This document shows, piece by piece, positions 1 through 8,808 of a DNA stretch of 28,560 bases (its first letter is position 1; the number at the start of each line of letters is the position of its first letter). Made by a program: the position numbers and the translations under genes. The stretch is from Thiotrichaceae bacterium UBA7359 (GTDB lineage Bacteria > Pseudomonadota > Gammaproteobacteria > Eutrophobiales > Eutrophobiaceae), in the NCBI GenBank assembly GCA_905182825.1, contig CAJJDJ010000085.1, positions 1-28,560 of the forward strand. The letters run 5' to 3'. The notes under the pieces are model-generated. The model was not told where the DNA came from, searched no databases, and saw only the letters and a list, made by a program, of their open reading frames with translations.

Positions 1-23
1 GTCGACTAATTAGAGATTAGATA

Positions 24-1223
24 ATGAACGTACCTGCTAAACGGCTTTGTGAGAGGCCTGCTTTGCGTCCGGACGATCCTCGTTTTTCATCCGGACCGTG
101 TAAAAAACATCCAGGTTGGAACCTTTCTAGCCTATCTGCTGATAACCTAGGGCGAAGTCACCGAGCCTCGATACCAAAATCTCGATTACAAGAAGCTATT
201 TCGCATTCGGCTAAATTATTACATCTACCTGATAATTGGCAGCTCGCTATCGTGCCTGCTTCTGATACCGGAGCCTTTGAATTAGCCTTATGGTCTATGC
301 TTGGAAAATGTGGTGTAGATGTATTTGTCTGGGAAAGTTTTTCCAATGATTGGGCTGATGACATTCAAAATCAGTTGAAAATTGAGGACTTAAATATTTT
401 CCAAGCTGATTACGGTGATTTACCAGATTTATCTCAGACGAAAATTGATCGTGATATCGTTTTCGTTTACAACGGCACGACTAGTGGTGTGCGTGTTCCC
501 AATTTAGATTGGATATCTCCAAATCAAAAAAGCCTTGTTTTTTGTGATGCTACTTCTGCGGTATTTGCTATGGAATTAGATTATAAGAAACTTGATGTTG
601 TTACTTGGTCTTGGCAAAAGGTATTGGGTAGTGAAGGAGGTTTTGGGATGTTAGCGTTAAGCCCAAAGGCTATTGAACGTTTAGAAAGTTATCAGCCATC
701 GCGACCATTACCGAAGATCTTTCGAATTACCAAAAATGGTAAAATAACCCAAAGCGTGTTTAAAGGTGCGACATTAAATACACCAAGTATGTTAGCGTTG
801 GAAGATTTGCATTCGGCATTAAAATGGGCTGAATCAATTGGTGGATTATCGTCATTGATTCAGCGTTGTAATAATAATTTTAAAGCAGTGGATAATTGGG
901 TGAGACAAACCGATTGGATAGATTGGTTGCCGAATAGAGCGGAAACATTATCTACCACATCAATGTGTTTAAAGGTTGTATCAAAAGAATTTTTAATCTT
1001 GAGTGAAGAACAGCAACAAATAGCGATTGGTTTAATGTGTCAATGGTTAGAAGAAGAAGATGTTGCTTATGATATAGCCGCTTATCGAAGCGCACCCATA
1101 GGTTTTAGAGTCTGGGGTGGTGCAACTATCGAATCGTCTGATCTTAACAAATTAATGCCATGGCTCGATTGGGCTTATGGACGATGGTTGAACGAAGAGT
1201 TGAATTCAGGAGAAACATTATGA
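24..1223 (+). CDS. serC: Phosphoserine aminotransferase, alphaproteobacterial/archaeal-type
   Basis: A PLP-dependent class V aminotransferase that converts 3-phosphohydroxypyruvate and glutamate to phosphoserine, the second step of serine synthesis, in the cytoplasm. The 399-residue protein opens with the FSSGPCKKHPGW segment (21-32) and has GRSHR (43-47), PASDTGA (78-84), a CDATSA aspartate (about D175) and the WSWQKVLG segment, whose K199 should form the Schiff base. This pattern matches the longer SerC form common in alphaproteobacteria and methanogens rather than the E. coli form, as judged from remembered family sequence. An in-frame TAG lies two codons before the ATG, so the gene is complete; its ribosome site is weak. 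Its stop overlaps the serA start (ATGA), so it heads a serC-serA-serB operon. Confidence 0.93.
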   Translation: MNVPAKRLCERPALRPDDPRFSSGPCKKHPGWNLSSLSADNLGRSHRASIPKSRLQEAISHSAKLLHLPDNWQLAIVPASDTGAFELALWSMLGKCGVDVFVWESFSNDWADDIQNQLKIEDLNIFQADYGDLPDLSQTKIDRDIVFVYNGTTSGVRVPNLDWISPNQKSLVFCDATSAVFAMELDYKKLDVVTWSWQKVLGSEGGFGMLALSPKAIERLESYQPSRPLPKIFRITKNGKITQSVFKGATLNTPSMLALEDLHSALKWAESIGGLSSLIQRCNNNFKAVDNWVRQTDWIDWLPNRAETLSTTSMCLKVVSKEFLILSEEQQQIAIGLMCQWLEEEDVAYDIAAYRSAPIGFRVWGGATIESSDLNKLMPWLDWAYGRWLNEELNSGETL

Positions 1224-2815
1224 GTAAAGCACGTGTTTTAATTTCCGACCCTATGTCCAGTCAGGCAGTAGATGTGTTTAAAAAACGTGGGATAGATGTT
1301 GTTCAAACAGGAAAAATGACAGAAGAAGAATTGCTTGACATGATCCCGAGTTTTCATGGTTTAGCGATACGTTCTTCAACAAATGTGACAGAAAAAATTT
1401 TAAATGCAGCACCCCAACTAAAAGTCGTTGGTCGTGCCGGAATAGGTGTGGATAATATTAATGTACCTGCATGCACAGCGAAAGGTATCGTAGTTATGAA
1501 CACCCCAATGGGTAATGCGATTACAACAGCAGAGCATACGTTAGCCATGATCTTTTCTTTAGCGCGGCATATTCCTCAGGCTAACCAAACGACTCATGCT
1601 GGAGCCTGGGCAAAGTCTAAATATATGGGTGTTGAATTAACTGGCAAAATGCTCGGCATTATAGGTTCTGGTAATATAGGCTCAATCGTTGCTCAGAAGG
1701 CAATAGGTTTTGGTCTTAAGGTTCAAGCCTACGACCCTTATTTGACTGAAGAGCGTGCTAGTGCATTAGGTATTAAAAAAGTAGAATTAGAAGAATTATT
1801 TATTGCTTCTGATGTGATTTCACTCCATGTGCCGAAGACGGTAGAAACCGAAAATATTATTAATGCTTCAGCAATTAATAAGATGAAGAAAGGTGCTATG
1901 TTGATTAATTGTGCTCGTGGTGGTTTAGTTGATGAGCTTGCTTTGCATGTTGCGTTGGAAAGTGGTCATTTAAGAGGTGCTGCCTTAGATGTATATCTGG
2001 AAGAACCGGCAAAGAGAAATCCTTTGTTCGGTTTAGAAAATGTAATTTGCACACCGCATCTCGGAGCATCAACAACAGAGGCACAAGAGAAAGTTGCTGT
2101 ACAAATTGCTGAACAAATCTCAGATTATCTTTTAGATGGTTCAATAAAAAATGGACTGAATGCACCAAGTCTATCAGCAGAAGAAGTGCGACAGTTAAGA
2201 CCTTATTTTCAGTTGGCCAATTATTTGGGCTTATTTGCCGGGCAACTAAGTCATACTGCAATTCAAGGTATAACAGTAACTTTTGCTGGTGATGCAGCCA
2301 AACTGAATGTAGAACCATTAACAACTCAAGTTGTACAATCAGTTTTAGCGCCGCACTTCAATGATATTAATGTCGTTAATGCACGTAAAGTGGCATTTGA
2401 TAGAGGTATACATGTTACTGAAGCAAAAGAAGATCTCGAAGATGTATATCATAATCGCGTCACCATTAGCATTATGGCCGGAGATAAAATACGAAGTGTT
2501 TGTGGTACATTAATACAAAATCGTCCCAGATTAATTGAAATTAAAGGGATCAAGTTAGAGTCAGAGTTTGGTGAACACATGTTATATATCACTAATCAAG
2601 ATGAACCTGGGGTGATAGGAGCGATAGGTCTCTTTGCCGCAAATAAAAATATTAATATTGCCAATATGCATCTTGGTCGCAGAGAAAGTAGGGGTGATGC
2701 GATCTCTTTACTTGAAATAGATGCACCTGTTAAATCAATAGATCTTGATGATTTAAGGGCAATTAAATACATCAGTGACGTGCAGTATTTAAATTTTAAT
2801 TCATTAATTTTGTGA
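1220..2815 (+). CDS. serA: D-3-phosphoglycerate dehydrogenase, long form with ACT domain
   Basis: NAD-dependent oxidation of 3-phosphoglycerate to 3-phosphohydroxypyruvate, the committed step of serine synthesis. The 531-residue length is that of the long SerA form. In order: a substrate-binding half with GRAGIGVDNI (71-80), a Rossmann fold with GSGNIG (149-154), catalytic R233 in CARGG, E261/E262 in the EEP motif and H280 in TPHLG. An intervening domain follows (about 315-450), then a C-terminal ACT domain (about 455-531, containing NQDEPGVIG), which in relatives senses serine. I place the start at 1220 rather than an upstream in-frame start at 1160, because MSKARVLISD is the family's normal beginning and AGGAG stands just before it. 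It overlaps serC by ATGA and serB by GTGA, which suggests translational coupling. Confidence 0.96.
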   Translation: MSKARVLISDPMSSQAVDVFKKRGIDVVQTGKMTEEELLDMIPSFHGLAIRSSTNVTEKILNAAPQLKVVGRAGIGVDNINVPACTAKGIVVMNTPMGNAITTAEHTLAMIFSLARHIPQANQTTHAGAWAKSKYMGVELTGKMLGIIGSGNIGSIVAQKAIGFGLKVQAYDPYLTEERASALGIKKVELEELFIASDVISLHVPKTVETENIINASAINKMKKGAMLINCARGGLVDELALHVALESGHLRGAALDVYLEEPAKRNPLFGLENVICTPHLGASTTEAQEKVAVQIAEQISDYLLDGSIKNGLNAPSLSAEEVRQLRPYFQLANYLGLFAGQLSHTAIQGITVTFAGDAAKLNVEPLTTQVVQSVLAPHFNDINVVNARKVAFDRGIHVTEAKEDLEDVYHNRVTISIMAGDKIRSVCGTLIQNRPRLIEIKGIKLESEFGEHMLYITNQDEPGVIGAIGLFAANKNINIANMHLGRRESRGDAISLLEIDAPVKSIDLDDLRAIKYISDVQYLNFNSLIL

Positions 2816-3753
2816 ATGAGACGTTGTCTTTTCCTAATCCTTATTGGTTATTAAGCGAAACAGAGGATAAACAAACAGAGTTTGTTGTTGTTTTGGTGAA
2901 CGCGTTGATGAATGACTCTGCTTTAAATTTAGTGCATCATTTTTTTGATAAGAACAATATCGTTATTGGTCTAACCGAGGTGTTGTCTGATAAACAGACG
3001 ACCGAGATTTTTATTTCAGAAACGACTCAAAATGCCTGGAAAATATTTAAAAAATTATTGCTTTTGACTTCAAATGTAGGTGCTGATATTTTTTTGTTAC
3101 CTATCTCAGGACGAAAGAAAAAACTTCTAGTCTGTGATATGGATAGCACGATTGTTCTAACTGAAACACTGGATGATATTGCTATGAGCCTTGGTGTTGG
3201 AGAACAAGTCCGAGAAATTACTTTCAGAGCTATGCAAGGAGAATTGGATTTTCGCAAAGCATTGGATGAACGAATTAGTTTACTAAAAGGTATTTCAGAG
3301 AAACTCTTCGACGATGTCGCAAATAAGGTTAAATTTAACTACGGTGCAGAGAAACTTATTAACTTTGCGCAGAAAAATGGTGTACGAACGGTTCTTGTTA
3401 GTGGCGGTTTCGAACCAATAGTAAGTGTCGTTGCAGCAAAGATGGGATTTGATCGCTATGTCTGCAACAAAGCAGAAGTATCTTCTGGCAAATTAACAGG
3501 AAATGTTTTAGAACCAATTATAGATGCGGGTGCGAAGTTAAAAATTCTTCAAGAAGAAATTAAGCAATTAGCAATACTTCCCGAAGAAACTTGTGCAGTT
3601 GGGGATGGAGCTAATGATTTACCAATGTTACAAGCTGCGGGTGTTGGTGTTGGTTATATGGGTAAACCACTTATCCGTGCAGGGACACCATATCAAATTA
3701 ATTCTAGTAGTTTAGAATCAATATTATTAATTATGGGAATTGCTGTGTATTAA
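2812..3753 (+). CDS. serB: Phosphoserine phosphatase
   Basis: A HAD-superfamily phosphatase that removes the phosphate from phosphoserine, the last step of serine synthesis. The 313-residue protein has an N-terminal regulatory part (1-100) and a HAD core. Motif I is CDMDST, with nucleophile D109 and general acid D111. Motif II is SGGF, with S197. The motif III region contains K242, and motif IV is GDGAND, with D265 and D269. The cap segment between motifs I and II carries TFRAMQGELDF. The start codon is GTG, inside a GTGA overlap with the serA stop, and no independent ribosome site is seen, so it is probably translated by coupling to serA. It converges on the GlcG-family gene, with only 21 bp between the two stops and no convincing terminator. 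Confidence 0.95.
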   Translation: MNETLSFPNPYWLLSETEDKQTEFVVVLVNALMNDSALNLVHHFFDKNNIVIGLTEVLSDKQTTEIFISETTQNAWKIFKKLLLLTSNVGADIFLLPISGRKKKLLVCDMDSTIVLTETLDDIAMSLGVGEQVREITFRAMQGELDFRKALDERISLLKGISEKLFDDVANKVKFNYGAEKLINFAQKNGVRTVLVSGGFEPIVSVVAAKMGFDRYVCNKAEVSSGKLTGNVLEPIIDAGAKLKILQEEIKQLAILPEETCAVGDGANDLPMLQAAGVGVGYMGKPLIRAGTPYQINSSSLESILLIMGIAVY

Positions 3754-3774
3754 CCGCCATTAAATCTTATATAA

Positions 3775-4179
3775 CTATATAGCTGATGTTCCGGCTAAAG
3801 CACATTCGTGATCCTCATCAGGAGCACCACCGCCTAAACCAATTCCACCGATAACATGACCATTTTTCATAATAGGCACACCTCCCGGGCTTGGCAAAGC
3901 TTGGGCAGGCACTACGCTTGGTAAGGAAAACCAGAGTAATGGGTTTGCATCTTTGTTTTCTGTGATTTCCATTGTTGAACGTTTAAACGATGCTGCAGCC
4001 ATAGCTTTGGCGCGAGATGTATCGAAAGTAAAAAAACCAGCGTTATCACTTCGTGAAAAATAAACCAAACGGCCAGATTCATCGACAATCGACACACTCA
4101 TTGGTCGACCTATTTCATTAGCCTTTCTCAGCGCCGCTTTACCTAAGCGTTCCGCGATTTCTAAAGTCATTTCAATCAA
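3775..4179 (-). CDS. GlcG/HbpS family protein (DUF336)
   Basis: A 134-residue cytoplasmic-looking protein with no signal peptide. It has the GlcG/HbpS fold pattern: an N-terminal helix (TLEIAERLGKAALRKANEIG), a PMSVSIVDESGRLVYF strand pair, then PSPGGVPIMKNGHVIGGIGLGGG towards the end. Relatives include GlcG of the glycolate operon and the haem-binding protein HbpS, but the biochemical role of most members is unknown and none should be assumed here. The reading frame opens with TTG at 4179, preceded by a good GGAAGAGGA ribosome site about 8 nt away. An in-frame ATG at 4170 lies too far from that site, so TTG is preferred. It sits 66 bp downstream of pckG on the same strand, with a weak hairpin between, and may be cotranscribed with it. 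Confidence 0.8.
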   Translation of the reverse strand: MIEMTLEIAERLGKAALRKANEIGRPMSVSIVDESGRLVYFSRSDNAGFFTFDTSRAKAMAAASFKRSTMEITENKDANPLLWFSLPSVVPAQALPSPGGVPIMKNGHVIGGIGLGGGAPDEDHECALAGTSAI

Positions 4180-4205
4180 GATTCAATTCCTCTTCCAATT
4201 AATAA

Positions 4206-4224
4206 AACTCGCATAAAGTGAGTT
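4206..4224 (-). terminator. Weak hairpin between pckG and the GlcG-family gene
   Basis: On the minus strand an AACTC ... GAGTT inverted repeat (5 bp, 9-nt loop) is followed by TTTTATT, just after the pckG stop. It resembles a weak intrinsic terminator or attenuator that could lower read-through into the GlcG-family gene. The stem is short, so it may be chance or only an RNA-processing element. Confidence 0.3.
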
Positions 4225-4245
4225 CAATTAGATTAGCTAAAGCAT

Positions 4246-6051
4246 TCACGCTACAGCTTGTTTTGTAGATTCAAGACGTTCTCTTAGGGCTAGAATTTGC
4301 GTTCGCAATTCTGCTGGCAAATGTTCACCAAAAGTATCGTAATATTCTTCAATGCTTTGTAGCTCAGATAACCAACCTTTAGTATCGACACACATTAGGT
4401 TTGCGATATTTTTATCAGACATATCTAATCCGTTGAAATCGATTCCATTATCTGTTGGCATATTACCTATTGCTGTTTCAACAGCTTCAACGCTGCCAGT
4501 ACAACGTTCGAATATCCATTTTAGAACACGGCTATTTTCACCATATCCGGGCCACATAAATTCACCAGCCTCGTTCTTGCGGAACCAATTGACGTAGTAA
4601 ATCCTTGGCATTATTGCACCTTCAGTTTTACCCATTTTCAACCAATGATCCCAATAATCTGCCATGTTGTAACCACAAAAAGGTAGCATTGCCATGGGGT
4701 CACGACGTAATTGACCTACGTTACCGAATGCGGCGGCTGTAGTTTCGGAAGCGACAATAGTGCCGAGAAAGGTGCCGTGGTTCCAATTCAATGCTTCTGT
4801 TACTAAAGGCACGACAGAGGCGCGACGGCCACCGAATAAAATTGCGCTAATAGGAACGCCTTTGGGATCTTCCCATTCATCTGCTATAACTGGACATTGA
4901 TTTGCGCGTGCTGTGAATCGGGCGTTTGGATGTGATGAGAGAGTATCTAAATCGGGTGACCAATCGTTACCCTGCCAATCAATCAAATGTGTGGGTGGCT
5001 CTTTTGTCATTCCTTCCCACCATACGTCACCATCATCGGTTTCAGCAACGTTGGTGAAAATAGTATTTGATTCCATAGATAACATGGCATTCGCATTTGT
5101 CGCCATGCCAGTGCCTGGCGCGACACCAAAGAAACCTGCTTCAGGATTGATTGCATATAACTGTCCATCTTGTCCAAATTTCATCCAAGCAATATCGTCG
5201 CCGATAGTTTCTACTTTCCAGCCTGGGATGGTAGGAGTTAGCATAGCAAGATTAGTTTTTCCACAGGCGCTTGGAAAAGCACCGGCTATATATTCAACAA
5301 TTCCTTCGGGATTAGTGAGTTTCAAAATGAGCATATGCTCAGCCATCCAACCTTCATCACGTCCCATTGTCGAGGCAATTCGAAGCGCAAAACATTTTTT
5401 ACCTAACAAAGCATTACCACCATAACCCGAACCAAAAGACCAGATTTCACGAGTCTCTGGGTAATGAACTATGTATCGATTATCAGGATTGCAAGGCCAA
5501 GGTACATCTTTATTTCCATCGATCAATGGCATGCCGACTGAGTGTAAACATGGAACAAAATCACCATCGTGTCCTAACATATCTAGCACATCATTACCTA
5601 CTCTAGCCATAGTATGCATGTTTGTGACTACGTAAGGTGAATCTGATATTTCAACACCTATTTGTGCGATATCAGAGCCGATAGGCCCCATACTGAAAGG
5701 AATAACATACATCGTTCGACCCTTCATACAATTGGTGAACATTGATTTCATTGTTTTACGCATTTCGGTTGGATCAGCCCAATTATTCGTAGGGCCAGCA
5801 TCTTTTTCTTTTTTTGAACAAATGTAAGTACGATCTTCAACACGGGCTACGTCCGCAGGAATTGAATTGACATGATAGCTATTGGGACGTTTTTTTTCGT
5901 TTACTTTTCGGGCTGTACCACTTTTGACCATGAGGTCCCACATTGAGAACCACTCTGCATCTGAACCGTCACACCAGATTATGTTATCTGGTTGACACAG
6001 GGCGGCCATATCATCAACCCATGTCAGCAGCTTTTTATTTTCAGGTGCCAT
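4246..6051 (-). CDS. pckG: Phosphoenolpyruvate carboxykinase (GTP)
   Basis: Catalyses oxaloacetate + GTP to PEP + CO2 + GDP, linking the TCA cycle to gluconeogenesis. It is the GTP-dependent family, recognised from the opening (LLTWVDDM, IIWCDGSDAEW) and the kinase-1a loop AGAFPSACGKTNLAM (about 256-270, with active-site cysteine about C263). Supporting motifs are GDDIAWMKF (about 284-292) and NPEAGFFGVAPGTG, and the 601-residue length is normal for the family. I start it at 6051. An ATG five codons upstream (6066) has no ribosome site, whereas GAGGGA lies 7 nt before the inner ATG, and MAPENKKLLTW fits the family start. It is divergent from lgt across a long gap and upstream of the GlcG-family gene. 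Many gammaproteobacteria use the unrelated ATP enzyme instead. Confidence 0.96.
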   Translation of the reverse strand: MAPENKKLLTWVDDMAALCQPDNIIWCDGSDAEWFSMWDLMVKSGTARKVNEKKRPNSYHVNSIPADVARVEDRTYICSKKEKDAGPTNNWADPTEMRKTMKSMFTNCMKGRTMYVIPFSMGPIGSDIAQIGVEISDSPYVVTNMHTMARVGNDVLDMLGHDGDFVPCLHSVGMPLIDGNKDVPWPCNPDNRYIVHYPETREIWSFGSGYGGNALLGKKCFALRIASTMGRDEGWMAEHMLILKLTNPEGIVEYIAGAFPSACGKTNLAMLTPTIPGWKVETIGDDIAWMKFGQDGQLYAINPEAGFFGVAPGTGMATNANAMLSMESNTIFTNVAETDDGDVWWEGMTKEPPTHLIDWQGNDWSPDLDTLSSHPNARFTARANQCPVIADEWEDPKGVPISAILFGGRRASVVPLVTEALNWNHGTFLGTIVASETTAAAFGNVGQLRRDPMAMLPFCGYNMADYWDHWLKMGKTEGAIMPRIYYVNWFRKNEAGEFMWPGYGENSRVLKWIFERCTGSVEAVETAIGNMPTDNGIDFNGLDMSDKNIANLMCVDTKGWLSELQSIEEYYDTFGEHLPAELRTQILALRERLESTKQAVA

Positions 6052-6601
6052 TAATATTTCCCTCATCTTTGATTATTTAAATTTATTAACTTTAAGACGA
6101 AATGTTCTTGCATATGTAATATGATGAATTGATATCGCGAAGCAGCATCGTCAGATTCTTGTACATATATCATTCTTGTTTTAGTAGACTAAATCAAGCA
6201 GAACCACAAATTTAATTCTGATTTGAAGTTGTTGAGTGGGGAATACTTTTAAAATAGTTATTTACGATTATTCAGAGATATCTAGATAAGACCTAGAGTT
6301 GTTTACACGTAATATTAACGATTTACGAGTAATAACCGAATTCTATAAGAAGACTATTTATCTTGAAAGCCATTGTGATTAGTTAGTTGATTCTAATTAT
6401 CTATTAATTATGAGCATACATACGCTGATGGTATGCGATCTTGGAACAGTTTAAATTTTTTTACTTTTCATCACATTGATAAATGGGAATGTTTGGTTAT
6501 ATTATTAGAATTTAATGAATTATCGTAATAATGGACTTATCAAGCAACTTTTGTGAAATTTAGAACTATCTTGTTCACTAATATATTAATAAGCGTTTAC
6601 T
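6052..6601. other. Long divergent intergenic region between pckG and lgt
   Basis: About 550 bp of very AT-rich sequence with no credible open frame or RNA gene; it must hold the promoters of pckG (leftward) and lgt (rightward). Two direct repeats, TTTACACGTAATA (6302-6314) and TTTACGAGTAATA (6322-6334), start 20 bp apart and match at 11 of 13 positions. A third, looser copy, TTTACGATTATT, starts at 6261, 41 bp before the first, so the spacings are close to two and four helical turns. A 6-bp hairpin, GCATAC/GTATGC, lies at 6414-6436. I could not fix a -35/-10 pair with confidence for either gene. Confidence 0.5.
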
Positions 6602-7393
6602 ATGATTTCTTATCCTGATATTGATCCTGTTGCCTTAAACATCGGATTTCTGAAGATACATTGGTATGGAATTAGTTATGTGTTTGGCGTTTTAGCAGCT
6701 TGGTGTTTATTACGGTTTCGCGGCGTTAAAGATCAATGGGGGTACAGTCCAGAAGAAATTTCGGATCTCATTTTTTATGCCATGTTGGGTATTATTATTG
6801 GTGGTAGGCTAGGCTCTGTTATTTTTTATAATATGTCTTACTATATTCAGCATCCAATAGAGATTATTTATCTTCAACATGGTGGCATGTCATTTCATGG
6901 TGGCCTACTAGGGGTGTTTGTCGCTGTTTGGTTTTTTTCCCACAAATATAACAAATCTTTTTTTAAAGTTACAGATTTTATTGCCCCTGTGATTCCCATT
7001 GGATTAGGCTCAGGGAGGATCGGCAATTTTATCAATGGTGAGTTATGGGGTGCACCAAGTAACTTACCTTGGGCGATGGTTTTTCCAGATCCTGCTGCCG
7101 GAGGTCTTACTCGGCATCCTTCACAGCTTTACGAAGCATTACTGGAAGGTTTATTGCTGTTTATTATTCTTTGGTGGTTTTCGTCCAAGCCCCGACCAAT
7201 AATGGCAATCTCAGGGTTATTCCTGTTTGGATATGGTATTTTTAGATTTATAGTTGAATTTATTCGGGTACCCGATTCACATATTGGGTATCTTGCATTT
7301 GATTTTGTAACAATGGGCATGTTGCTTTCAATACCTATGATATTATTCGGTTTTATCTTACTTGGTGTCGCTTTTCGAACAAAAGGAAATTAA
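6602..7393 (+). CDS. lgt: Prolipoprotein diacylglyceryl transferase
   Basis: An inner-membrane enzyme that transfers a diacylglyceryl group from phosphatidylglycerol to the lipobox cysteine of prolipoproteins, the first step of lipoprotein maturation. At 263 residues with about seven hydrophobic segments it has the family size and shape. It starts YPDIDPVALNIG and carries HWYG (20-23), GGRLG (67-71), MSFHGG with H99, and the signature GRIGNFINGELWG (138-150). RHPSQLYEA (171-179) and FRFIVEFIR follow near the end. No clear ribosome site precedes the ATG, but the N-terminus matches the family. Only 6 bp separate it from thyA, the classic lgt-thyA pair of gammaproteobacteria. Confidence 0.96.
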   Translation: MISYPDIDPVALNIGFLKIHWYGISYVFGVLAAWCLLRFRGVKDQWGYSPEEISDLIFYAMLGIIIGGRLGSVIFYNMSYYIQHPIEIIYLQHGGMSFHGGLLGVFVAVWFFSHKYNKSFFKVTDFIAPVIPIGLGSGRIGNFINGELWGAPSNLPWAMVFPDPAAGGLTRHPSQLYEALLEGLLLFIILWWFSSKPRPIMAISGLFLFGYGIFRFIVEFIRVPDSHIGYLAFDFVTMGMLLSIPMILFGFILLGVAFRTKGN

Positions 7394-7399
7394 TTAGAA

Positions 7400-8191
7400 G
7401 TGCAGCAATATCTCGATTTATTACGCCATGTAAAAGAAAATGGCACAAAAAAGGAAGATCGTACTGGTACTGGGACTATCAGTGCTTTTGGATATCAAAT
7501 GCGATTTGATTTGAATAAAGGCTTCCCATTAGTGACGACTAAAAAATGTCATCTTAAGTCCATTATCTATGAATTATTATGGTTCTTACAAGGTAATACT
7601 AATATTCAATATCTTAAGGATAACGGTGTGTCAATTTGGGATGAATGGGCTGATGAAAATGGTGATCTGGGTCCAGTCTATGGAGCACAATGGAGATCAT
7701 GGAATACGACAGATAAGACAATCGATCAAATAACACAAGTCATTGAACAAATAAAACACAACTCTAATTCAAGACGCTTGATAGTGAGCGCCTGGAATGT
7801 GGGTGAAATAGACAAAATGGCATTGGCACCTTGTCATGCATTATTTCAATTTTATGTGAACAATGGAAAATTATCGTGTCAGTTATATCAGCGTAGCGCA
7901 GATATATTTTTAGGTGTCCCCTTTAATATCGCATCCTATTCATTACTACTCATTATGATTGCGCAGGTAACAAATTTAAAACTAGGTGAATTCGTCCATA
8001 CTTTTGGAGATGCACATATCTATCTAAACCATATTCAGCAAGTAGAAGAACTCCTAACACGCACACCCCATATGCTACCTAAGATGAAAGTTAATATGGA
8101 TGTAAAAGATATATTTTCATTTACCTATGAGGACTTCGAGTTGTTGAATTATAAAGCACACCCCGCCATAACTGCGCCAATTGCTGTTTAA
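7400..8191 (+). CDS. thyA: Thymidylate synthase
   Basis: Methylates dUMP to dTMP using 5,10-methylene-tetrahydrofolate and releases dihydrofolate. The 263-residue protein aligns almost end to end with E. coli ThyA as I remember it. It has R21 in DRTGTGT, E58 in YELLWFL, the W-D-EWADENGDLGPVYG region (80-95), RR (125-126), catalytic C145 in LAPCHALFQF, and the QRSADIFLGVPFNIASY block (164-180). The start is GTG at 7400; the product MQQYLDLLRHV matches the family start and no better codon exists. It follows lgt by 6 bp and precedes folA by 131 bp. FolA would recycle the dihydrofolate it makes. Confidence 0.97.
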   Translation: MQQYLDLLRHVKENGTKKEDRTGTGTISAFGYQMRFDLNKGFPLVTTKKCHLKSIIYELLWFLQGNTNIQYLKDNGVSIWDEWADENGDLGPVYGAQWRSWNTTDKTIDQITQVIEQIKHNSNSRRLIVSAWNVGEIDKMALAPCHALFQFYVNNGKLSCQLYQRSADIFLGVPFNIASYSLLLIMIAQVTNLKLGEFVHTFGDAHIYLNHIQQVEELLTRTPHMLPKMKVNMDVKDIFSFTYEDFELLNYKAHPAITAPIAV

Positions 8192-8322
8192 ATCAATGTT
8201 TATAAATACATTTCATATTATGATTACAGTATTGTTCCTATTTACTGATAGTGAATTGAAATAAATGAAACGTGATGCTGTTTGTGATGTTCTAAAATTC
8301 AATCAGGTTTAGAATTATAATT

Positions 8323-8808
8323 ATGCAATATTCTATTATTGTCGCGATGGATCCTAATCGTGTCATAGGAAATAATGACACATTACCATGGCATATTTCA
8401 GCAGATCTTAAAAATTTTAAAAAAATCACTATGGGCAAACCCATTGTGATGGGACGTAAGACTTATGAATCAATAGGCAAACCTTTACCGGGTAGAGAAA
8501 ATATCATCATTACCCGCGATAATACTTATGAGGCGGAAGGTTGCACGATATTAAACAGTATCGATGAAATATCTGAGTATTGCAGAGGTGTTGAAGAAGT
8601 TATGATAACGGGTGGCTCAGAGATATATAAATATACTTTAGCGCAAGCATCCCGATTGTATTTGACAGAAGTACATAGAGAAGTAAAAGGAGATACGTTT
8701 TTTCCTGAATTTAATCGCAATGAATGGCATGAGGTTTTACGAGAATCATTTGATGCTGATGAAGAAAATGATTTCGGCTATAGTTTTATCTTATTAGAAA
8801 GGAACTAG
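8323..8808 (+). CDS. folA: Dihydrofolate reductase
   Basis: NADPH-dependent reduction of dihydrofolate to tetrahydrofolate; the target of trimethoprim. At 161 residues it has the usual chromosomal length. Motifs: VAMDPNRVIGNNDTLPWHISADLKNFK with active-site D28, VMGRKTYESIG(K)PLPGR for NADPH binding, ITGGSEIYKYTL, and YLTEVHREVKGDTFFP. The ATG at 8323 has only a weak ribosome site. The 131 bp after thyA contains no terminator that I can see, so thyA and folA may share a transcript. It converges on the next gene, and the two stop codons lie on the two strands of a single CTAG at 8805-8808. In E. coli folA is also convergent with apaH. Confidence 0.96.
   Translation: MQYSIIVAMDPNRVIGNNDTLPWHISADLKNFKKITMGKPIVMGRKTYESIGKPLPGRENIIITRDNTYEAEGCTILNSIDEISEYCRGVEEVMITGGSEIYKYTLAQASRLYLTEVHREVKGDTFFPEFNRNEWHEVLRESFDADEENDFGYSFILLERN

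Noticed and set aside
1160..1219. 20-codon N-terminal extension of serA
   Set aside because: It would overlap serC by 64 bp, while ATG 1220 has AGGAG before it and matches the SerA N-terminus.
1905..2324. 139-codon minus-strand frame inside serA
   Set aside because: Leucine/histidine-rich antisense shadow of serA with no ribosome site or recognisable domain.
4913..5425. 170-codon open frame on the plus strand, antisense to pckG
   Set aside because: It lies wholly inside the well-supported pckG, has no family-like motifs, and its composition is that expected of a shadow frame.
6414..6436. GCATAC/GTATGC hairpin in the pckG-lgt gap as a terminator or riboswitch
   Set aside because: Six-bp stem with an 11-nt loop, no T-tract and no neighbouring structure that I could recognise.
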